64,000 nt of DNA from Rhizobium sp. 007 (GTDB taxonomy: Bacteria > Pseudomonadota > Alphaproteobacteria > Rhizobiales > Rhizobiaceae), in assembly GCF_015353075.1 (NCBI RefSeq), contig NZ_CP064187.1, positions 4,099,001 through 4,163,000 of the forward strand, read 5' to 3'. Each line of letters begins with the position of its first letter. Positions within the stretch are counted from its first letter, which is position 1. The notes below the pieces were generated by a model. The model saw only the letters and a program-made list of their open reading frames with translations. It was not told the origin of the DNA and made no database searches. Made by a program: the position numbers and the translations under genes. This document shows, piece after piece, positions 8,484 through 15,580 of the stretch.

Positions 8484-10769
8484 TCATTGGCCCATGATCA
8501 GGTCAAGCAGCGTGGTGCGGCGCGGCTGGACGGAAGAGGTGGCCGCAGGGCTGCCGACATCTCCCGGTGGAATCGGTCCTCCCGGGACGGCCACGGCCTG
8601 TTGCTGCTGACCGGGTGCCGGTGGAAACGATGTTTGCGCCTCCGTGCTGCTCCCACCTCCGAAAACGCCGGAAATGATGCCGCCGATCGTTGTCGGCTGC
8701 TCCTGCATCGGCTGCGGTTCAGCCTGCGCCATCGGCTGATTGCCGAACCCATTCGGGTCCGCAATGAACTGGCCGTTGCCGAAAAGCGGAGCTGGAGAAA
8801 GACCCTTGTGCGCGGCAATCATGAATTCCTGCCATGCCTTCGCAGGCAGGCCGCCGCCCGTAACCTTCTTCATCGGCGTGCCGTCGTCATTGCCGAACCA
8901 GACACCGGTCGTCAGATTGCTGGTGAAACCGACGAAGAGCGCATCGCGCGAATTCTGGGTCGTGCCTGTCTTGCCGGCCGCCTGCCAGCCAGGAATCTTG
9001 GCGCTTTTGCCCGTGCCGGTCTCGATCGTGCCCATCATCATGGCATTCATGTTGGCGGCGACCGTTTCAGAAACAACGCGCGGCGGGTTGTCATATGTGT
9101 TCTCATAGAGAACCTTGCCCTCGGCGGTCGTCACCCGGCGGATCACATGCGGGGTTGCCTTATAGCCGCCGTTCATGAAGGCGGCGTAGGAAGCGGTGAG
9201 CTCCGTGAGCGACACTTCAGACGTGCCAAGCGCGATCGAGGCATTCGGCTGCAGCTCGGTCTCGATGCCGAGTCGGTGCGCAAGCTTGATCACCTGCTCC
9301 GGCCCGTCATACATGACGAGCTGGGCGGCGACGGTATTCAACGACTTCGCAAGCGCGGTCGCGAGTGTCACCTCGCCATTGTATTTCTTTTCATAATTTT
9401 CAGGCGTCCAGTTGCCGATGCGAATCGGTGCGTCGTTGAAGACGGAATAGGGCGTCAGACCCTTTTCGAGTGCGGCGGCATAAACGAAAGGTTTGAAAGA
9501 GGAGCCCGGCTGGCGCTTCGCCTTGACCGCGCGGTTGAACTGGCTTTCGGCATAATCCCTGCCGCCGACAAGCGCTCGGATCGCGCCAGTCCCGTCGATC
9601 GAGACGAGGGCGGCCTGGGACGCATCGAGCTTTGCGCCGTCCTTGCCGAGAATGTCGTTGAGCGACTGCTCAGCCTTTTTTTCCAGCCCCTTGTCGATCG
9701 TCGTATCGACGATGAGGTCCTCTTTCACCTCGCCGACCAGCCCGGGTAGCTCGTCCATAACCATGTCGGCCACATATTGACCAGCGCCCGACCAGTAACT
9801 CTTCGCCTTGGACGGCGTCTGCGTCATCGCCGTCTTCACCTCGTTGTCGGTGATATAGCCCTGGTCGCGCATGGCCTGCAGTACGACCTGGGCACGGGCG
9901 TTTGCGGCGTCTGGGTCGCGGGCCGGAGAGAGACGTGACGGCGCCTTGACGAGACCGGCGAGCAAAGCCGCTTCCCCGAGGTTCACGTCACGCGCGGACT
10001 TGTTGAAATAGCGGCGGGCGGCGGCCTCGACGCCGTAGGCATTCGAGCCGTAGAAGACGCGGTTCAGATACATCGCCAGGATCTGATCCTTCGTATATTT
10101 CTGCTCGAGCCAGAAAGAGAGCAGCACTTCCTGCACCTTGCGCTCCAGAGTGCGATCCGGCGAAAGGAAGAGGTTCTTGGCGAGCTGCTGCGTCAAGGTG
10201 GAGCCACCCTGAATCGGCTGGCCCGTCAGGTTGTTGACGACGGCGCGGGCAAGCCCCATTGGGTCGACGCCGAAATGCGAGTAGAAGCGCTTGTCTTCTA
10301 TCGCGATGATCGCTTCAGGGATGTAGGGCGACATCTGATCGAGCGATAGCGCCTCGCCGCCGGTGGCGCCACGATTGGCAATCACGCTGCCATCGACAGA
10401 TGTGATCTTGACGTTCGGCGGCCGTTCAGGGATCGCCCAGGTGCTGGCGCTCGGCATGCGCGAGCCGTAGTAGAAAACCAGCCCAGCTGCGCCGATGCCG
10501 GCCCAAATACCAAGAACGATGCACCAATAGACCACGCGGCGGATGAAGCTGAAGAGACCGCCATCCTGGCGTTCCGGCGGCTCGCGTCTGCTGCGCCTTT
10601 TCCTGTCGGGTGCGCGGGTTCTTGTTGCGTCCGAGGAAGAACGTTTGGTTCCGCGTCGGCCCGCGATACGATCGTCGTCATCCAGCGAGAAATCGTCGTC
10701 CTCTTCAAAGCGGCTACGGCCGCTGAAGGACGGTTCGATTCTATCGCGTGATCTGCCCCTACCTGCCAT
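8484..10769 (-). CDS. class A penicillin-binding protein (PBP1A type)
   Basis: This 761-residue bifunctional peptidoglycan synthase acts on the outer face of the inner membrane. A long charged cytoplasmic N-terminus (many Asp/Arg) precedes one membrane helix (VVYWCIVLGIWAGIGAAGLV). The GT51 transglycosylase domain shows EDKRFYSHFGVDP and GGSTLTQQLAKNL. The transpeptidase domain has the active-site motif SSFK (in QPGSSFKPFVYAAAL), a SLN motif (AKSLNTVA) and KTGT (AAGKTGTTQ). The C-terminus is rich in Gln, Pro and Gly, without a domain I know. ATG 10769 is chosen because the protein then begins MAGRGRSRDR; an upstream ATG would add 15 residues. Confidence 0.93.
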   Translation of the reverse strand: MAGRGRSRDRIEPSFSGRSRFEEDDDFSLDDDDRIAGRRGTKRSSSDATRTRAPDRKRRSRREPPERQDGGLFSFIRRVVYWCIVLGIWAGIGAAGLVFYYGSRMPSASTWAIPERPPNVKITSVDGSVIANRGATGGEALSLDQMSPYIPEAIIAIEDKRFYSHFGVDPMGLARAVVNNLTGQPIQGGSTLTQQLAKNLFLSPDRTLERKVQEVLLSFWLEQKYTKDQILAMYLNRVFYGSNAYGVEAAARRYFNKSARDVNLGEAALLAGLVKAPSRLSPARDPDAANARAQVVLQAMRDQGYITDNEVKTAMTQTPSKAKSYWSGAGQYVADMVMDELPGLVGEVKEDLIVDTTIDKGLEKKAEQSLNDILGKDGAKLDASQAALVSIDGTGAIRALVGGRDYAESQFNRAVKAKRQPGSSFKPFVYAAALEKGLTPYSVFNDAPIRIGNWTPENYEKKYNGEVTLATALAKSLNTVAAQLVMYDGPEQVIKLAHRLGIETELQPNASIALGTSEVSLTELTASYAAFMNGGYKATPHVIRRVTTAEGKVLYENTYDNPPRVVSETVAANMNAMMMGTIETGTGKSAKIPGWQAAGKTGTTQNSRDALFVGFTSNLTTGVWFGNDDGTPMKKVTGGGLPAKAWQEFMIAAHKGLSPAPLFGNGQFIADPNGFGNQPMAQAEPQPMQEQPTTIGGIISGVFGGGSSTEAQTSFPPAPGQQQQAVAVPGGPIPPGDVGSPAATSSVQPRRTTLLDLIMGQ

Positions 10770-11003
10770 CGTGGACCGGCCGCACCCCATATGTCGCAAG
10801 CGCTCTTTGCGCAATCATCCGGGTGGACTTTAAATACGGCGATTTAAGGGGTGGTTAAGACTGCAGGCAAGCGGTCCCGACGGCGCTTCAGCCCTGCCGT
10901 TTGCGCATGGCTGCCATTCGTTGCGGCTGTCACGAAACTGACATATATCGCGCAACCTTACGCCGAAGAAAAAAGCAATAAGCGTAGTAGCTAGGCATTT
11001 AAT

Positions 11004-11186
11004 ATGAGCATTGACCTTAAGAGAATAGACGAGACCTGGCTTCGCGAGATCTGGAGCATCCATGAGTTTGCCCGGCAGCATCGGCTGAGCAAGATGGAGG
11101 AAAGCCGCCTGAAAATGCTGCATGGTCCGTTTGCAGAGATGCGTGAACTCGTGGCAGGCTCTGATCGCAAAGCTTCCGTTTGGTAA
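11004..11186 (+). CDS. small conserved hypothetical protein, 60 aa
   Basis: The protein is mostly helical and charged (RIDETWLREIWSIHEFARQH, then KMEESRLKMLHG). I believe short proteins starting MSIDxKRIDETWLRE are common in rhizobia, but no function is known to me. No signal peptide or membrane segment. It is divergent from the PBP1A gene and is followed by a candidate sRNA unit. Confidence 0.65.
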   Translation: MSIDLKRIDETWLREIWSIHEFARQHRLSKMEESRLKMLHGPFAEMRELVAGSDRKASVW

Positions 11187-11194
11187 TTTGGAAC

Positions 11195-11223
11195 CTTTAG
11201 CTGTCCCGCTAGTTTCCTTATAT
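11195..11223 (+). promoter_or_regulatory. candidate sigma-70 promoter for a small RNA
   Basis: CTTTAG (11195-11200), a 17-base spacer and TTATAT (11218-11223) fit the rhizobial housekeeping promoter CTTGAC-N17-CTATAT fairly well. A perfect 12-bp inverted repeat (11200-11211 with 11223-11234) spans the spacer and -10 box and could be an operator. Confidence 0.45.
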
Positions 11224-11229
11224 AGCGGG

Positions 11230-11326
11230 ACAGCCCTCAAGTCCCGTTATGGATCGGTCGTCTCCCCTCAACACGGCCGATCGAAATCAGGCCCGGCGCC
11301 TCCGTCTTGGAGCGTCGGGCTTTTTC
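11230..11326 (+). ncRNA. candidate small RNA, about 95 nt
   Basis: Downstream of the candidate promoter is a stem-loop GATCGGTCGT / ACGGCCGATC whose loop carries the anti-Shine-Dalgarno-like CTCCCCTC. It is followed by a GC-rich terminator hairpin (11291-11320) ending in TTTTT. No coding frame explains the terminator. The overall plan resembles trans-acting rhizobial sRNAs with C-rich loops, but I cannot assign a known family. The 5' end is estimated from the promoter. Confidence 0.45.
11291..11325 (+). terminator. rho-independent terminator of the candidate sRNA
   Basis: GCCCGGCGCCTCC and GGAGCGTCGGGC pair with one bulge and one G-T, followed by TTTTTC. Confidence 0.75.
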
Positions 11327-11341
11327 TATGCAGCCTATCGC

Positions 11342-11369
11342 AAAAGAAAGGGCGGCATCTCTGCCGCCC
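11342..11369 (-). terminator. terminator of the SH3-repeat protein gene
   Basis: On the minus strand GGGCGGC, a six-base loop and GCCGCCC are followed by TTTCTTTTG. It begins about 10 bases after the stop codon at 11380. Confidence 0.8.
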
Positions 11370-11379
11370 CTGGGCCACG

Positions 11380-12393
11380 TTAGTTCCGGCAACCCGGTTC
11401 GCCCGGTTGGCAGGCACCTCGCTGCGGCCTGCGGCGATCATTGTCACCACCGCCGCGGTTACGATTGTCGTCGCCACGGACGCGATTATTGCCATCATCG
11501 CCTCCACGTTCGAAGTTCCGGCGGTCATTGTCACCACCTCGGCGGTTACGATTGTCGTCGCCGCGGACGCGATTATTGCCATCATCGTCTCCACGTTCGA
11601 AGTTCCGGCGGTCATTGTCACCACCTCGGCGGTTACGATTATCGTCGCCACGGACGCGATTGCCATCATCGCCTCGACGTTCGAAGTTCCGGCGGTCGTT
11701 GTCACGATCGCTGCGGTTACGATTGTCGTCGCCGCGGCGGATGACGCGATTGCCATCATCGTCTCGACGTTCGAAGTTCCGGCGATCGCGATCGCGATCG
11801 CTGCGGTTACGATTGTCGTCGCCGCGGCGGATGACGCGATTGCCATCATCGTCTCGACGTTCGAAGTTCCGGCGATCGCGATCGCGATCGCGATCGCCGC
11901 GGCGCAGATCACGGTCAAAGTCCGGCAGGCGATCCCGACGATCGTCAAAGTCCCGGCGTCTTTCACGGCGATCCGAGTCGCGATCGAAGTCCGGTCCGCG
12001 GCGCCAGCGATCGCGGTCGCGATAGAAGTCACGGTCGCGGTAGTTACGATCCCAATAGCTGCCGAAGCTGAAGGCAACGACGGGAATACCGAGCGGGCGA
12101 TAATATTGAGGCCCGACATAAACGCGGCGCTGTTGATAAAGTGCCTGGACATATCCGCCGTGCACCCAGCCACGGCCGCCGTAGAACTCCACGTCGCACC
12201 ATGGCACGTCGGCAAGACAGCCGTAGATTTCGATGGATTCGCCGGCCGGAATTACGGTGACCGCCGGATATGCAGTGCTTGGGCCGGCCCGCATATTGAC
12301 GTTCGTCGTCGCGAAGCCTTCTGCCGCCTGAGCGATCGCCGGAGCAAACAAGAGCATACCGGTCGCGGCAATTTTCAAGAGGGTGCGTTTCAC
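11380..12393 (-). CDS. secreted SH3-domain protein with Arg/Asp/Asn-rich tandem repeat tail
   Basis: The 337-residue protein starts with a signal peptide (LLKIAATGMLLFAPAIAQA). A bacterial SH3 domain follows (about residues 25-85: TTNVNMRAGPSTAYPAV, IEIYGCLADVPWCDVEF, GRGWVHGGYVQAL), likely binding cell wall or protein. From residue 115 on the chain is almost only Arg, Asp, Asn and Gly. Five imperfect repeats of about 30 residues are built on RRNFERxxDDGN and RGDDNRNR; the end is GACQPGEPGCRN with two Cys. Start is GTG 12393 with GGGAG at 8-base spacing. The DNA repeats (11440-11900) make repeat number likely to vary between strains. Confidence 0.8.
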   Translation of the reverse strand: MKRTLLKIAATGMLLFAPAIAQAAEGFATTNVNMRAGPSTAYPAVTVIPAGESIEIYGCLADVPWCDVEFYGGRGWVHGGYVQALYQQRRVYVGPQYYRPLGIPVVAFSFGSYWDRNYRDRDFYRDRDRWRRGPDFDRDSDRRERRRDFDDRRDRLPDFDRDLRRGDRDRDRDRRNFERRDDDGNRVIRRGDDNRNRSDRDRDRRNFERRDDDGNRVIRRGDDNRNRSDRDNDRRNFERRGDDGNRVRGDDNRNRRGGDNDRRNFERGDDDGNNRVRGDDNRNRRGGDNDRRNFERGGDDGNNRVRGDDNRNRGGGDNDRRRPQRGACQPGEPGCRN

Positions 12394-12795
12394 GTTTTCA
12401 ACTCCCTGGGAGGCAGCGTCAAGCCACATCCGGTATTTGTTTTTAACTCCGGCTTTTGCCGGTTCCGGGCATAGCCGGAGGCTCGCCGACTTTTGTTAGC
12501 CGGCAATCATTCGACTAGTCTTCCAATGGTTTATAGCGCGTGTTGCATGAATGCAGCTTGAACGGAAGAATCGGGGCTCTGGGCCTTGGAAGTGGCGGAG
12601 CGATTTCCGATATGACGCTCAACAGATCGCAGCCAAGTGGATGCTGTGCGCGCCTTAAGCGTTTGCCGTTTTCCATATCATTCCGACTGCTGGGGCGCTT
12701 TAACGGCGTGTTAACCTTTCGGGATCAATCTTGGCTGCAAAGTCCGCCTTTTCCTTGACCACGGATGTACTGGCATTGAAGCGAAGCGGATGATG

Positions 12796-12824
12796 AAGGC
12801 CGGTTTATCCGGCCTTTGTTTTTT
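12796..12824 (+). terminator. orphan plus-strand terminator
   Basis: AAGGCCGG (12796-12803), a five-base loop and CCGGCCTT (12809-12816) are followed by TTGTTTTTTG. The genes on both sides are on the minus strand, so it must end an unannotated plus-strand transcript starting somewhere in 12400-12790. Confidence 0.7.
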
Positions 12825-12832
12825 GTCTGAAT

Positions 12833-12870
12833 GCGTGCCCCGCGTAAATCATCGCGAGGGACGCTTTTTT
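12833..12870 (+). terminator. second plus-strand terminator-like hairpin
   Basis: GCGT-x-CCC-x-GCG and CGC-x-GGG-ACGC pair around an eight-base loop and run into TTTTTT. It lies 10 bases beyond the first terminator and just before the convergent M20 peptidase stop codon. Confidence 0.6.
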
Positions 12871-12872
12871 GT

Positions 12873-14261
12873 TCAAGCTGCCAATGCGTCGAGGATGCGC
12901 ACCCAGGAGCGGATGCCCTTGTGGTAGGAGGCGAGTTCGTATTTCTCATTGGGCGAATGGATCCGGTCATCTGCGAGGCCGAAGCCGACGAGCAGCGATT
13001 CCATGCCGAGCATTTTCTGGAAATCGCCGACGATCGGGATCGAGCCGCCCATGCCGATAACGACGGCGGGCTTGGGCCATTCGTCGGAAAGCGCGTTCTT
13101 CGCTTTCGTGATCACCGGAGAATCATAGGCAAGGTGAATTGCCGGCGAAGCGCCATGGGGATGGAACTCGACCGAGCAATCGGCCGGAATCTTCGAGCGG
13201 ACATAGTTTCGGAACGTCTCTCGAATCTTTGCCGGATCCTGTTTGCCGACGAGGCGGAAGGAAACCTTGGCCGACGCCTTGGCGGCAATCACTGTCTTGA
13301 AGCCCTCGCCAGTATAGCCGCCCCATATGCCGTTGACTTCAGCCGTCGGGCGCGCCCAGGTGAGTTCCAGAACGGAACGGCCTTTTTCACCAGACGGCAC
13401 CGAAAGGCCGACTTGGCCCAGTAAGTCCTCAGCGGTCTGGCCGAGCTTTTCCCATGAGGCCTTGATGTTTGCAGGCGTTTCCTCGACGCCTTCATAGAAC
13501 TTCTCGAGTGTTATGCGGCCGGTTTCGTCGTGGAGACCGGCAAGCGCTGTTGTCAGGACATGGATTGGATTGGCTGCCGCGCCGCCGAAAAGCCCGGAAT
13601 GCAGATCGCGGTCGGCCGCCGTAACGACGACTTCTTCACCGACAAGGCCGCGAAGGGCAGCAGCAATCGCCGGGGTCTCGCGGTCCCACATGCCGGTATC
13701 GCAGACAAGCGCATAGTCGGCCTTCAGTTCTGCCGCATTTGCCTCCAGAAAGGGCTTGAGCGACGGCGAGCCGGATTCCTCTTCGCCCTCGAAAAGGATA
13801 GTGATGCGGCAAGGAAGCGCGTCGTTGACCTCTTTATAGGCCCGGCAAGCTTCGACGAAGGTCATGAGCTGGCCCTTGTCGTCGGCGGTGCCGCGGCCCG
13901 TCAGGATCTTGCGGCCATTGTTCATGTCCTTGACGGCTGGTTCGAAGGGATCGTTTTCCCAAAGCTCGATGGGATCGACCGGTTGAACGTCGTAGTGGCC
14001 GTAAAACAGCACATGCGGCGCATCCGCGCTGGCGCCGGCATGATGCGCAACGACCATCGGGTGACCGGGAGTATCGCGAACGGAAGCTTCGAAACCCAGT
14101 GTCTTCAAATAGGCGACCAGCCATTCGGCAGCCGTGCGGCACTCGACTTTGTACGCCGGGTCAGTCGAGATCGATTTGATGCACAGCAACTCGAACAATC
14201 TGTCCAGGCTTGAACCGAGGTTCTGATCGGCGCGCGAAAGCACCGGGGTTACGTCTGTCAT
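12873..14261 (-). CDS. M20-family metallopeptidase (dipeptidase)
   Basis: This 462-residue zinc-dependent amino/dipeptidase has full M20 length. The first metal motif is VLFYGHYDVQPVDP (H-x-D), followed by GRGTADDKGQLMTFVEA (metal-bridging Asp) and the catalytic FEGEEESGSPSLK. The lid/dimerisation domain contains DLHSGLFGGAAANP; the C-terminal half closes with a conserved His (DDRIHSPNEKYELASYHKG). No signal peptide, so cytoplasmic. ATG 14261 has AAGGAG at 6-base spacing. It lies downstream of a marR gene on the same strand, about 90 bases apart. Confidence 0.92.
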   Translation of the reverse strand: MTDVTPVLSRADQNLGSSLDRLFELLCIKSISTDPAYKVECRTAAEWLVAYLKTLGFEASVRDTPGHPMVVAHHAGASADAPHVLFYGHYDVQPVDPIELWENDPFEPAVKDMNNGRKILTGRGTADDKGQLMTFVEACRAYKEVNDALPCRITILFEGEEESGSPSLKPFLEANAAELKADYALVCDTGMWDRETPAIAAALRGLVGEEVVVTAADRDLHSGLFGGAAANPIHVLTTALAGLHDETGRITLEKFYEGVEETPANIKASWEKLGQTAEDLLGQVGLSVPSGEKGRSVLELTWARPTAEVNGIWGGYTGEGFKTVIAAKASAKVSFRLVGKQDPAKIRETFRNYVRSKIPADCSVEFHPHGASPAIHLAYDSPVITKAKNALSDEWPKPAVVIGMGGSIPIVGDFQKMLGMESLLVGFGLADDRIHSPNEKYELASYHKGIRSWVRILDALAA

Positions 14262-14352
14262 TTCCGACTCCTTTCGAGATTCGGCCGGACGATAGACCAA
14301 AGGCGGGGACGTTTCGAGGAAGAAAAATCGAAACAAGGGAGGGCGTAGACGG

Positions 14353-14784
14353 TCAGATTTTCTTCGCGTTTTCGAGGAGGCGGCGGATATATTCCAGCAT
14401 CAGTTCGCGTTCGAAGGTCTTGAAGCCTTGGAAAAGCGCCAGATCGGCTTCACGTGCGATCTTGACCGCTTCATCTTCGATGGCCCGCGCATTGGGCGTC
14501 AGGAAGATCAGTTGCGCTCGTTTGTCTGAAGGATGGGGACGGCGCTCGATGAGGCCATCGCGCGCCATCCGCGCAAGCGTATTGGCCATCGTCGCCTGTT
14601 CGATATCGACGCGTTCGAGCAATTGCTTCTGCGTGAGGCCGTCTTCCGCCCAAAGTTCGAGAAGGATCGGGAATTGCCCGGGAGAAAAACCAAGCCGCGC
14701 CGCGCGCTGCTGCAGCGAGCGGGCAAAACCCTTGGCCAACTGGCTGGCAAGGTATGCTCCCGAATCCATCCTGTTAAATCCCAT
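14353..14784 (-). CDS. MarR-family transcriptional regulator
   Basis: The 143-residue protein has a winged-helix MarR domain: FSPGQFPILLELWAEDGLTQ, RVDIEQATMANTLARMARDG and LIERRPHPSDKRAQ (wing with DxR). ATG 14784 is preferred over the in-frame TTG six codons upstream. A perfect 12-bp palindrome at 14828-14839 lies 44 bases upstream and may be its operator. It precedes an M20 peptidase gene. In Sinorhizobium, as I recall, a marR gene stands at this place next to polA. Confidence 0.9.
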   Translation of the reverse strand: MGFNRMDSGAYLASQLAKGFARSLQQRAARLGFSPGQFPILLELWAEDGLTQKQLLERVDIEQATMANTLARMARDGLIERRPHPSDKRAQLIFLTPNARAIEDEAVKIAREADLALFQGFKTFERELMLEYIRRLLENAKKI

Positions 14785-14827
14785 GATTGCAGTTAGGCTC
14801 AAAAACTGACGCGAAACAATGCAACAA

Positions 14828-14839
14828 ATCGCATGCGAT
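14828..14839. promoter_or_regulatory. 12-bp palindrome upstream of marR, candidate operator
   Basis: ATCGCATGCGAT is fully self-complementary and sits 44 bases before the marR start. MarR proteins usually bind such palindromes near their own promoters; binding here is inferred. Confidence 0.35.
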
Positions 14840-14881
14840 GGATTAAAACTTGTCCTTTAGCTTCATAAATGTGCATCTTCG

Positions 14882-15033
14882 CCAAAAAACAAAGCCGCCA
14901 TGGCCTGGAGGTTGGCCATGGCGGCTTGAAAATGGGGACAAAGGCCCGGAGAGGGGGATAAGGCCTTTGTCCAAGCCTGATGCGGCGGGGGACAAGCCGG
15001 TAATCAGACCCTCGGCGCGATCAAACGCCGGTA
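14882..15033 (-). ncRNA. abcR: AbcR-like (alpha-r15) small regulatory RNA
   Basis: The marR-polA spacer is where tandem AbcR sRNAs are known in Sinorhizobium meliloti. On the minus strand there are three stem-loops: CTGAT/ATCAG around TTGTCCCCC, a perfect 11-bp stem GGACAAAGGCC (14936-14946 and 14962-14972) around CCCCCTCTCC, and a 14-bp terminator stem (14892-14905 with 14914-14927) with CCTCC in its loop and T-run at 14882-14891. C-rich unpaired segments fit AbcR anti-Shine-Dalgarno modules, which bind ABC-transporter mRNAs with Hfq. A promoter CTTGAA-N17-ACAAAT (15068-15040) would start it near 15033; the 5' end is uncertain. Only one copy is visible. Confidence 0.65.
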
Positions 15034-15184
15034 CACCTGATTTGTGACCGCGAATGTGGTTTTTCAAGGGAAGCCGGCCGAGCCGACAATTACAAATTGG
15101 TAACAGTTCGGTGAAGCACTAATTCCCGCGCCCTCCGGCGATCATTCCAGAAAAACGCAAGGTTCCATCCGGCAATCAATATGG

Positions 15185-15538
15185 TCATGCCTCCAAAGGG
15201 CGCAGATCAGCGCAATGATGCCAAGGTGCCTCGTAAGGGCCGACCGATATCAAAAAGGCGGAAAGAAGGAGGGCGTTCAGCAGCTGGAATTCTGCTTGGC
15301 TACCGAAGCTTCGTATGCGATCCAGATGCTGCGGAAAAAAAGGTTCGCAGACCTTGATCGCCAGCAGGAACACCGGCGCGAAGAGCACTTTGCGAAAGAC
15401 AGCCGTAGGGCCGTCGTGTGTAGGAGCCGGCAATGACGTTGCCATGGTACGGCATAGGCGGCCGCGCACCTGCGCTTTTCCAGAGGCAGCTCTTTCCGAA
15501 GGCGAGGGGTCAGCAATAAATAGTACCGCAAACTGCAT
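15185..15538 (-). CDS. possible hypothetical membrane protein, 117 aa
   Basis: An open frame with ATG at 15538 (or 15445 for an 86-residue form) encodes two hydrophobic stretches, KVLFAPVFLLAIKV and FQLLNALLLSAFLISVG, separated by a polar segment. It does not lie opposite a known gene. The N-terminal part looks less gene-like, and no clear ribosome binding site supports either start. No family was recognised. It may instead be non-coding leader DNA of polA. Confidence 0.25.
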   Translation of the reverse strand: MQFAVLFIADPSPSERAASGKAQVRGRLCRTMATSLPAPTHDGPTAVFRKVLFAPVFLLAIKVCEPFFPQHLDRIRSFGSQAEFQLLNALLLSAFLISVGPYEAPWHHCADLRPLEA

Positions 15539-15580
15539 GTGCAATGGACGTTTCCATTCCGCCACGCTATCCATGCAGCC

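Noticed and set aside
11870..11905. GATCGC simple repeat as a possible origin or methylation cluster
   Set aside because: It encodes the Asp-Arg run of the repeat protein and is in frame.
11122..12474. Long plus-strand frames (450 and 194 codons) opposite the SH3-repeat gene, one Ser/Arg-rich
   Set aside because: They arise from tandem GC-rich repeats on the opposite strand; there is no domain, and the minus strand has signal peptide, SH3 domain and ribosome binding site.
12540..12758. 72-codon plus-strand ORF before the orphan terminators
   Set aside because: No ribosome binding site, low-quality composition and no recognised domain.
14843..15067. 74-codon minus-strand frame in the marR-polA spacer
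   Set aside because: It crosses the perfect stem of the AbcR-like RNA terminator, and its composition reflects hairpins.
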